A stretch of DNA of 64,000 nucleotides, from NCBI RefSeq assembly GCF_026151205.1, contig NC_087077.1, positions 19,589,975-19,653,974 on the forward strand, read 5' to 3'. Below are positions 23,103 to 33,400 of this stretch, piece by piece. Numbering within the stretch: the stretch's first letter is position 1; each line of letters begins with the position of its first letter. Below the pieces are notes generated by a model. That model saw only the letters and a program-made list of their open reading frames with translations. It did no database searches and was not told where the DNA came from. The stretch comes from Bolinopsis microptera. Taxonomy: Eukaryota > Ctenophora > Tentaculata > Lobata > Bolinopsidae. A program made the translations under genes and the position numbers.

Positions 23103-23366
23103 CCCTTAAATGGTTTCAAGACTCAAGAGACTAAAATAATTATTACCTATTTAATTCGCGTGTTTGACACCACATAGGTCCAAATTTTGGGAACTAAAGT
23201 TCTTATTCCTTGGCCTATTTCTATTTTTGATGCTGCTTTGAAGGCCATTAAAGCATTTGAATCAGTCAAAAAAATTTAAGTTGTATATCTTTTACGGTTT
23301 TTGCGGAAAGCCGTGTTAAAGTTGATGCCGTGGTGTCAGTAAAATGCCTTTATATATAGTAAGATT
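23103..23366. mobile_element. Family B dispersed element, copy 2
   Basis: Starts CCCTTAAATGG and ends TTTATATATAGTAAGATT. Read from the minus strand the terminus is TCTTACTATATATAAA, which recalls Helitron 5' ends, but no CTRR terminus was found. Confidence 0.75.
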
Positions 23367-23663
23367 ATGATGCAGTTGGATTACTGTACCCTAATATCAT
23401 GATATTATGTGAGCTTGTTTAGAACTGGTTTTTCTCAATTTTTTCTATAAATTGTTGCTGAAATAATTAAAACCGACTTAAGTGCAGTATGAACAAAAAA
23501 CAACAATTCCGTTACATTGCTCTTAAAATGATTATCGTCGTTATTTACTGCAAAATGTGACCCTTTTTAAACTCTTGCGTAGTATTTAGCATAGGTTTCC
23601 GACGTATTATCTTATTGTAATATAGTTGTATTATTAGTGAATCAAGAACAATAGTATACAACA

Positions 23664-24829
23664 ATGCTGTTAATCTTGCTGATGTCCTTTCTCGTCATTG
23701 AGAATACTGCTTTGAATCTCAATGAAGGTAAGATCACTACGATCAAATATTTTCACAAATATTTCATTTTTAGCACTGTTACAGCACAATAACATTTTTG
23801 AAATTACATTGTAGTCATTTAGTCATTATGAGCTTAATATATTGAACCAATTTATCATGACGTATAAGAGTAGTAAATATAATGCAATTGTCATTGCATT
23901 GGTCACCGAGTATAAATTTGCACTATTAGATAATATTTTGCTCATAATGTCTACCAGCTGATGTGTACTGTAAACTGTTATTAAATATTCACGTGGTAAC
24001 AACCTCAGGCTGGATAGCAGTACAACGCGATGTGGATATCGACTTTAATCTGGAGAAGTATTCTCTTGAAATAAAGACTGATAGTACGCTAGGGAGTAAC
24101 GATAAGGTGAGTGTGGGGCTCACCTCACAGGGCCAGGACGACATAGTAGGAGCACTCGTCCTCCGCTTCTACTCTAATCCTCAGTACTATATCGCGAACT
24201 GCTTGGACTCCACTGACTTCCACACTAACCTGCCTTCTGCTACAAAGAAGGTATGGAGGGTAACCTTAACTAGAACCTCAGGTATCAGACTAGTGATTCA
24301 CTGTAACGAGGTGGAGGTGGTCAACACCCTGATATCAGACTCAACGTGTAGTTACAGTGCCTGGAGAATATACTGGAGCAGAGAAGTTGCAAAGATACGG
24401 TTCCGTTTATCTGACACTGCATCTGACTACTACCAACCTCACTCAGGTAGCTGTGTATTTTGAAGATTTAAAATATTTAAGATGCTATTAAGTTACATTT
24501 TCATTGCAATACGTACACGGTACAATGTACATATTACATACTTGTGAACAGTATTAATTTATTGAATTTTTCTTTTTAATCGATATAATCGAGCCCTGTT
24601 GGAGGAATATAAAATATATGAACTAATTTATATTATCAAGAATGTACTGGACTGAAGGCTGAGTGGACAAGTACTATTGAGACAGCAGCTAAGTTTCCAG
24701 TAGACCCAGGAACTGTTGTGAAAATAACTTGTTCTGACGCTGGAGCTCTCGAAAGAGGGAGCAGTGAAGTGACCTGCACAGTGAGGACAGACTTCACTTA
24801 CTCTAAAGAACCTTTTTGTCTAAGCCTAG
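23664..24829 (+). CDS. Secreted sushi-domain (CCP) protein, 3' end unresolved
   Basis: Three exons: 23664-23727, 23958-24446 and 24641-24829, all with GT-AG borders and phase 1 joins. Exon 1 encodes an ATG and a hydrophobic signal peptide (MLLILLMSFLVI...). Exon 2 encodes about 163 residues with SGWIAVQRDVDIDF, VWRVTLTRTSGIRL and SDTASDYY and scattered Cys; it looks like a beta-rich extracellular domain that I cannot name. Exon 3 is one sushi/CCP module: four cysteines in ECTG...VKITCSD...SEVTCTV...PFCLS with the conserved Trp position weak. Symmetric 1-1 phase is usual for shuffled CCP modules. Reading through the last donor gives LGKF and a stop near 24838, so exon 3 may be terminal; otherwise further phase-1 exons downstream (25769 onward) could complete it. 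Likely secreted or surface-bound; ligand unknown. Confidence 0.75.
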
Positions 24830-25166
24830 GTAAATTCTAAAATAGGATAATTTCAAGGATAGTTTCAAGGAGATACCACATCAATTATCAATAGGCCGCT
24901 TGTTTAAGTGTTTAGCGACTAATGTGGTTTAAAAGGATTACACACACTTCTAAGAAGAAATGCATCCGCATTTCTAATGTGAATGGTCTCATATTAAATT
25001 ATTATATTCCATAATATTGATTATGAACATTATTTATACTTCTATGCAACCCTATACTTCTTGTAAGTTGTCATGGATCTGTTTGTTACGTGTTGTATGT
25101 CTCTCTTGCGCAAGCGAAGCGTTCGCGCCGGCTAAAAGTTGCATATTCCTTTTGCGAACGCGAACC

Positions 25167-25245
25167 TTACTGGGCGGCAGTCAGCCTGTCACTCCGCCAT
25201 ATCTTCGATCGTAAACAAACAATAAAGCCTGTGGTCCCCAGGTAA
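25167..25245. mobile_element. Family A miniature element, copy 4
   Basis: TTACTGGGCGGCAGTCAGCC at the left and GTGGTCCCCAGGTAA at the right, with TA outside both inferred ends. Confidence 0.65.
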
Positions 25246-25768
25246 ACTCAGATATCAATTAAAATACAACAAGTATACGTGTCATATACATACCTGCTTT
25301 ATTATTTTATTATCTAACACTTTCAATATCTATCTCGCAGGCTTTAAGCTTTTAAGGATAACCTCGGTTTATATTTGTAGTTAAAACTTTAATTCAGGTA
25401 TAGAAGTAGAACTTTGTAATGAAGCAGGCAAAAGTGCGCAGAGACCAACCTGATGAACGATTACCCCTCCACAATAGATTAGGATTAAGTATTTCAGGTT
25501 TTTCTCTTATAAAAAGTGGGGTCATAGTGGTACCATAGGCAATAACAAGATTTTACGTCCAGTATATACATCAGTTTATTCAATAAGTGAGATAACAACG
25601 CGTGATTGGAATTAACAAATTATGATTTTGAACTGGATATCGAATCATTTATTTTACATAACATAGTGCAGTATTAAGTATTAAATCTCACGTCTGACTA
25701 TAATAAGGTTTTACTGTTGATAATATGTTAGTGGTTGCATTATTGACTTATTAAAGTTATACTTTCAG

Positions 25769-25839
25769 ATAAACGAGGCCTGTATAGTGCATACATCCAG
25801 AAGCAGTCAGAACAACGAACCACTAAGAAATTACCTTGA
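25769..25839 (+). CDS. Candidate terminal exon of the sushi gene
   Basis: A TTTCAG acceptor followed in the phase left by the exon ending at 24829 gives 23 codons (DKRGLYSAYIQKQSEQ...) and TGA. The sequence is basic and polar and no domain is visible. Support is only acceptor plus phase. Confidence 0.25.
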
Positions 25840-26077
25840 TATCGCCCTAAATTACTTCCATCTATGAGGTTAATATTTCATTTATCAAAGGTTCAGTCTC
25901 AATCTTTTTAGACCATGCAATTTAATGTTATTTCGTAAATTAAATGTTCATGCTTATTATCATACTGTTACTATCATAAGAAGTACTTCAAATACTGTAC
26001 TAACATAAACTAAATTTACCACCATATGCATAGGCTTTTTACAACTTGACTGAATAATCGATATCTTTATGTTTCAG

Positions 26078-26205
26078 AGCAGTTGGTGGTTACAATTTTA
26101 CTCGTACTTGTCAATTTTGAAGATTTTGAATCTGCGAACGACAGCAGACAGGAAACCACTGCACAGGGAGTTCTGACAATCATTTCGAAATCTTTTATGA
26201 TTTAA
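26078..26205 (+). CDS. Candidate alternative terminal exon, hydrophobic
   Basis: A TTTCAG acceptor in phase 1 opens 42 codons starting EQLVVTILLVLVNFEDFE and ending at TAA. The LVVTILLVLV stretch could anchor a protein in the membrane. It shares the CAG-AGC start with candidate exons at 26855, 27654 and 27923. Confidence 0.25.
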
Positions 26206-26364
26206 CTTTCTTTGCAATAATCTCTCTTATTCAATGATCACGAATTTAAACGATGTTTCTGTTTTAAAACAACAAATTTTTAAATTCATAGATTCTAGCA
26301 ATCTAGTAGTGATGAATAATTTCCAATCCCCAGGAAATTTCTCGAAGAACCAAGACACGGATGT

Positions 26365-26608
26365 GTGCACATCAGTCGAAATGCACCGGTCGAATTTTTA
26401 GTTTGTCCTTAAAGCGATTTGTCCATTAGAACGATTCGAATGAGGAGACAGTTTTCTCCCACAAAAAGTTGTGATAAAAAATATCTTTCATTTATTCATC
26501 ACTTTTAAATCAATATATTATTATCTGGACGAACTAAAAACGGGAGAAAAAAGTTGGACGCTTGTTTCCATAAAAATGTTGACCGGTGCATTTCGACTGA
26601 TGTGCACA
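26365..26608. mobile_element. Inverted-repeat element, about 245 bp
   Basis: GTGCACATCAGTCGAAATGC plus ACCGGTC (26365-26391) is exactly inverted at 26581-26608. Inside, ACTAAAAA and TTTTTAGTTTGTCC words also pair. MITE-like; no target duplication was recognised. Confidence 0.65.
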
Positions 26609-27922
26609 TAACCGCGTGAGACGAAGGACAAAAAGTTTACCAGTGTGTGGAAAGTAACACACACCTCAGGAAGGTAAATATTTAAACAATCTAAATGAGA
26701 CAACGACACTTGACTAAGATCAACAAAGAATTATACAATTGTATTCGTCAGGATCCAATCAAACATTTAACTTGATAATGATTAGCCAGATCATGATCAC
26801 CTAATATCTCATTTGTTATAGAGAATCCTAAGTATCATGATTCATCATTTTCAGAGCAGCAAGGTCGGCAGGCAAGATGAATTGAGATAATTCATTATAG
26901 ATGAACCATTTCCATATCTTCTCCGTGATCAGGTCATTCAAATGAACCTTCAATTTTCATTTTATGTTTTAGCTAATGAGTCGTACTCATACTTCTAGTA
27001 CAATAATTGTAAATTTCATCTGGCCTGATATTTCTGTTACTTTACTGTATTATGATAATATGTAAATATATGATCCACAATGATAACTTCTCCTTTTAGT
27101 TTTACGGTTGAAGTCAGTAGTGAACGGTACCCAAACTGAACCGCGGGAAAACAGCTCTATCTTTTCGAGTACCGACACGGTTTTAACGTAAGTTTGCACT
27201 TTACAGATATATCTGATCATTATCTTGATAATTGTATGTAACAACAAAACATCGAAAGAAAAACAATACAAAAATCACTGCAAATCTTTTCTTATAAATA
27301 GTATTGGTAGTGATAACTGATTATTTCAGAATTCAGACCAGTAAAATGTTAAGGGGCGGACGACGATAAAATGTTTGAGTAACAGTAACAAACTCGTAAA
27401 GTAAACCAACTAAACAAATTGAAACCTTGAAGTAGGTGAGTAATGAGTTATTAACCAAATAAACTATTTAATGTAAAATCCGGATTGGAAGTATTCGTTA
27501 TATAGTTGAAAGTATTAAAATACCCAAGAAAAAAAACTATTTAATGGCCGTTCGCGTTTCTCGCAACATTTTGAGATTTAAGTGATTTTGCTACAAAAGT
27601 ATGTATTATGTAAGTACCAAGATAGTGACTTAATATTTCAACCTTTGCCTCAGAGCAGCTGTTTGAGAGCCAAGACAGAGTTCCAACAATCAGACCATCC
27701 AAATCCTTATCTCACTAATCAGCCTCAGCTTTAAAAGAAAAAGATTCATTCAATCTAAGTGAGTTTTGAAACATAATGACGTAAGGGAAAGTGAACTCCT
27801 ATGTCTGATATAAGTATATATCATGAATTCCATTGTGTATGTTTTAACATGTTTCATTGAACCCGGGATTTAATATTTTACTCTACCGTTAAAAATATAC
27901 GACTTGAATTTGAATTTTTCAG

Positions 27923-28650
27923 AGCCTCTGCAGGATACAATAATATCTGAAACTATGAACAGACACAAATCTCACTATCCCAGCCATCTCCTAGGGAAAC
28001 CAGGAACAAATCTCACTATCCCAGCCATCTCAGAAGGAAACTAGGAACAAATCTCACTATCCCAGCCATCTCCTAGGGAAACCAGGAACAAATCTCACTA
28101 TCCCAGCCATCTCAGAAGGAAACTAGGAACAAATCTCACTATCCCAGCCATCTCAGAAGGAAACTAGGAACAAATCTCACTATCCCAGCCATCTCAGAGG
28201 GAAACTAGGAACAAATCTCACTATCCCAGCCATCTCAGAAGGAAACTAGGAACAAATCTCACTATCCCAGCCATCTCAGAAGGAAACTAGGAACAAATCT
28301 CACTATCCCAGCCATCTCAGAAGGAAACTAGGAACAGATCTCACTATCCCAGCCATCTCAGAAGGAAACTAGGAACAAATCTCACTATCCCAGCCATCTC
28401 AGAGGGAAACTAGGAACAAATCTCACTATCCCAGCCATCTCAGAAAGAAACTAGGAACAAATCTCACTATCCCAGCCATCTCAGAAGGAAACTAGGAACA
28501 GATCTCACTATCCCAGCCATCTCAGAAGGAAACTAGGAACAAATCTCACTATCCCAGCCATCTCAGAAGGAAACTAGGAACAAATCTCACTATCCCAGCC
28601 ATCTCAGAAGGAAACTAGGAACAGACACAAATCTCATTAACCCAGCCAAA
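27923..28650. repeat. 41-bp minisatellite
   Basis: About 16 copies of a 41-bp unit containing CTCACTATCCCAGCCATCTC and AGAAGGAAACTAGGAAC. A variant with CTAGGGAAACCAGG appears twice near the left edge. The unit is not a multiple of three and the frame closes quickly, so it is not coding over its length. Confidence 0.95.
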
Positions 28651-28893
28651 GACGGTAGGCGATCGGAACTATCAAAAACAGTAAACATTTCAACACTAAC
28701 ATATATAAATATTGTGACGTTGTATAAAAACCGTTAGACTATCTGCGAAATCTATTCTATCAATTATGATGCTCCTCATATTAATTTATTAAGTATGCCT
28801 CTTATTACACAGTGTAGAACGAACGAATCGATAAAGACTTAAAAGTTAAAATTATCTCGAATGCAAAGTAAAAAGTTGATTAGAATCGGTATA

Positions 28894-29305
28894 CCTTAGT
28901 TCCCAAAAATTTGTGTGCCATTATATTGAGCACAATTTATTTGAGCCCGAAAAATTTGGGCAGAAAATTTTAACTCATTTGGGCGACCAAAAATTTGGGC
29001 ACAAATTCTTCGAAAAATGAACGATTTTCCACTAAAAATCGTTCATTTTTAGTGAAATCTGTCATTTCACTTGGTTAAGCCATGAATGACAGATTAGAAA
29101 ACTAAAATTTCAAATATTATTTCACTTGGATATGAAGAAAAAACCATCTTTCTATAGATCTCAGGGCCACAGGCTAAATGCCAAAAGTTTGGTTAGCAAA
29201 AAATTTGGCAGACGGAAAAGATTTATGCAATTTATTTGGTCAGCAAAAAATTTGGGCGAGAGGCCCGCTCAAATTTTTTGTCGCCCAAATTTTTGGGAAT
29301 TAAGG
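28894..29305. mobile_element. 412-bp TA-flanked non-autonomous transposon
   Basis: Ends CCTTAGTTCCCAAAAATTTG and, inverted, CCTTAATTCCCAAAAATTTG (one mismatch). TA lies at 28892-28893 and 29306-29307. Internal words AAAAATTTGGGC recur in both directions, and the two arms include an inverted AAAAATGAACGATTTT pair. No transposase. Confidence 0.8.
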
Positions 29306-29309
29306 TATC

Positions 29310-30245
29310 TAAATGTTTTCAAGCTTCGGTTTTACAGTTAAAAAAGTATATTTTTCACGTTCATTTAAATGTTGAATAAATTTTTGAGCATCATTTAAAA
29401 TTTACCGATATCTGATATTTAATCTAATGTTTACAAATTGTAGTTCATGGAAATGGATATTTGTGTTAAAATGTTTTGCTCCTTTGAGGAGAGAATTTAG
29501 GGACTTTTTCTATTGAGTAATAGATTCTATATTTCTAATGAATCCCTCTGACATAGGCATCGTTTTTTAAATTTTGTAATGTTTAATTACCCCAATTAGT
29601 TAATTATTTATGAACGGAAACTTTGCGTCATATGAGCGGGGAGGTCAATATTGATTGTGTTTCAATTCATACCAACAGAATGAGTTTGTGAGACTGAGCC
29701 AGGGAACAGCTTTCTAACTTTAAACCGATTAAACCAAACCATTTGCCGTTTAGGCTAACAGCTGACAAACAGCTTTCCCAGAAAGGAGTTTATTTTAGTT
29801 CAAGAATTGGAAACTGTTATGAAAGCTGAGGGAAAATTGTTCAATTATCGAACCAAACGTGTCTAGAAAATTGTGAGTTCCTAACTCAAAGCATTATCAT
29901 AGTATGAAGACAACAGTGAAAAAGAGGGAGTGTCGTGCCACATCTACTTTAATCTCTAAAATTTTACGAAACTTTCAGAAAATCTAAGATGGTCCATATC
30001 TATAATAATTTCTAGCATTTTGGTGCAATTCTGACACGAATTACGTGAATGTTGCGTGAGGGCACTGGGCAGTTACTTCTGGGCCAACCTGTATGAATTC
30101 GATAAAACAACACTTTTTCACATCACGACAGAGGTTAATAACAAATAAGTGTAACCGTCGAGGATCGATCAAGCCCAAATTAGCGCAGGACGTGATCTCG
30201 TCACATGCAATGAGAACACGCGCGCACGCGTTCTCCATGGCAACA
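29310..30245. other. Non-coding upstream region of the coiled-coil gene
   Basis: No supported gene or repeat array. The final 100 bp (about 30140-30245) are GC-richer with CGCGCGCACGCG, consistent with a promoter-proximal tract. Confidence 0.4.
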
Positions 30246-30275
30246 GACCAGGGCGCCATAAAAAGCTTCCCTCAC
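30190..30275 (+). promoter_or_regulatory. Putative promoter of the coiled-coil gene
   Basis: CATAAAAAG at 30257-30265 resembles a TATA box about 145 bp before the start codon, preceded by a CG-rich tract and GACGTGATCTCGTCAC. No transcript evidence. Confidence 0.3.
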
Positions 30276-30408
30276 ACGTTAGACCTCAGTTCTTTATTCG
30301 TTTTTAATACATTCGCTTATAGTCCGTCCGCCCTATCGTTTCGTTTGGAAAATTCAGGAAAACACAAAGTTAAAAGATTATCTACAGTTGTCTGACATTA
30401 AAGTTACT

Positions 30409-33400
30409 ATGGGTCAGACTTACAGTACACAAGCATTTAGTGATATTGTAAGTAAAATTTAAAAGTTTAAAGCCTTTACGGCCTTTTCAATTTTTTTTGG
30501 ACATCAACCTTCACTATTAGTTTTTTGGGCCGTGATGCTTGGAATGATTTTTTTGTTTAAAAACCACAAAGACATTTATGCTGTTAATCGATTTGTTAAG
30601 GCCGGTTTTTCTGATTAATTGTTATGAAGAGCTGTATTAGTAAACTTTTTTACATCATACATACTACGTTGCGTCCTGCAATTATGTATTCGTTCATCCA
30701 ATTTCTCCTCACTTGCCATAACTTTTACTTTTCCGTTGTTCCTGTCGGTTTTAGTCTCATATAGGATAATGCAAACGTAGAAGTAAATGTTTGACTTATT
30801 AACAATCTTACAGGATTCATATCTGACAAGCAAGAAAAAGGTTGAAAATCAGAAACTTGTCAGAAAGACTCAATCAGTAACACCGCTTCAAAATCGAACA
30901 GAAATTCAGCAAATTCAGGAATCTTGGTCCACGGTTTGTTTGCTGTTTAAATTCGAAGCTATGCGCTTTCGATGAATGTTATATTTAAAACTTTAAAATA
31001 AATCTGCAATTAATAATCATTAAAAAGATCACACTGTTTTCGAGCTTTTCATTCAGAAAAAGGTATCTCAGCTGATCAAGATAATATATCAGTATAACTA
31101 ATACTAACAAATTCTTTACAGCAAGCAGAGTTTCTGGAAGAGGACCAGAAAACATTGAACCCAGCATTTCCTACTCTTGCAAAAGAAGAGGAATCAAACA
31201 AGCTGCTTGAAGATGAGATGACAAAGAGCCGTCTCCTGGGGGAAAGAGTTGAACACCTCGAACAAGAAATGTGGAACAAAGATGCTGAAAACGCTAGTCT
31301 CAAGTCAGAAATATGTAAATTGAATGAGATGGTTGCCGTAGAACAGCAGAAGACCTACCAAGAACAGGTCAACCTCTACCATGAGCAGGTGAAGACCTAC
31401 AATGAATGGGAAGAGAAACAAAAGGAGATAGAAAAGAATAAAATTCTCCAAGAGAAACTTTTAAAAGTAGAGGAAGAGTTGTTGAACATTAAAACTCGGA
31501 CTACTGTTGAAAATGATACGGACCTAATGGATTCGAGCGATTCTGAGGTAGGACCTTGTGAAAATGAAATGTGAAAGATAAACCGGTTTTATTTTACCGT
31601 CTAAGAAATCATGTCATATGTAAACAGTTTTGGATTCAAATTGTGAAGGGTCAAGCATTAAATAGCTAGTCGTGATGTGCATCAGTGCATAGGAACAATT
31701 TGTTTATTAACAGAGATTTATAGGTCAGATACTTTAATTTCCAGTTATTTTCATGGTTTTAATAAAATCATAAGTTCTACTTTTAAAGTTCAAATGATAA
31801 TTAATGGGTTTTCAGGCCACTCTTGTTAATTGTGATGTAAGTTACGTACCCGAACAAAGGATATGCCACAAAGCCGATGACCAAGCTTATATGACCTCTT
31901 CTATAAGCGAACCAACCGAACAATTTGATTTTGAGCACGGAATCATTAAAGAAAAGTTGCAGCCGATTCCGATTGTTCCTAATCCAGATGATTCTGGGAT
32001 TGACTCTGAGACTAACATCAAAGTAAACATTTTAGTTCAAAACTTCATTTCATTTTCAATACAATTATCATATTCTTATTATATTTTGTTCATCATGTTT
32101 CTGTAATTGTATAAGCCAAATGAGGCGGCCAGTGCATAATATTCAAGTCAAAACTTTATAAATGAAATCATGAAAAAAGTTGTAGGTTTATAACCTACCA
32201 AAACGTGCGCCGAGTTTAGAGTTGGACTCAGGACTCGTCGGTACGGTCTTGAAACAAATATTTTACGAGTATCACCCGTTAAGAAAAAGTCACTAAGGTT
32301 GCTATTCGTCAAATTGGAAACATTATTTCTTTTCAATTTATAGACGATCATCAAAATTTTGAGATTTTATTCATACTTTGTTGCAGTCAACAAAATAGCT
32401 TGAATGTTTTTTGAATATGTAGCGGTTGGAAAGAATTTTGAAATCTGGGTCGACTTGGTTTGAATTTTTGACCGAATCTTACCTGGGAACCTCAGGCTAT
32501 TATATTTATGTTCATAATCATAAAATAGAGATTTGGCGGAATGACATGCTGAGTGCTGAGTGCTGACCCGCTGAGCATCGCCCAGTAAGACCGAATCACG
32601 ATCCTTTGGTATACTGGGTTATTACCTGGGGACCTCAGGCTATTATGTTTACAAACATAAAATAGAGATTAGGCGGAATGACAGGCTGAGCGCGGCCCAG
32701 TAAACTGGGTTACAGCTACCAAACCGGATCAAACCGGATCAAACCAGTCACCTAGGCGCATAGTTACGCATAGTAACAACTTTAGGGGATCTAACGTGCT
32801 CCTTAATAAAACTTTTCGTTTTTGAATGAATGTCTAATTTTGTCCAGAATATCAAACATCGCGCGGCGCGCGTTAGTTGGCATTGGCAATGTGCAATGGC
32901 AGTTGGCAATGGCAGTTTTCTTTGCTTGTATGACATGAAATACAATTCAAATGTATTTCGTTACATAAAAACCAAAATTTTAATATACTTTTACACTAAT
33001 ACATAATAGTTTTTGATTAAATATTTTGTAGCAATAATATTAATAATAATTTGAATGGAAAAAATTATGGCCCATGGCCGTAATTTGCAATTATGAATTA
33101 AAATATGTTTATCGTACTTATATAAAAAGAAATTAGCAGGAACCCGTATATTACCCTTAAATGGTGTCAATGCAAGATTCAAGTGAAAAAAATAATTATT
33201 ATATTACCTATTTAATTAGCGTTTTTGACATCACTTGGGGGTCCAAATTTTGGGCTCTAAAAGTAAAATTCTTATTCTTTGGCCAATTTTTTATTTTTTC
33301 ATGCTAATTTGGAGGCCATTAAAACATTGACCCAGTCAAAAAAATTTCAGTTGTGTATCTTTTACGGTTTTTTGCGGAAAGTCGCGTTAAAGTTGATGCC

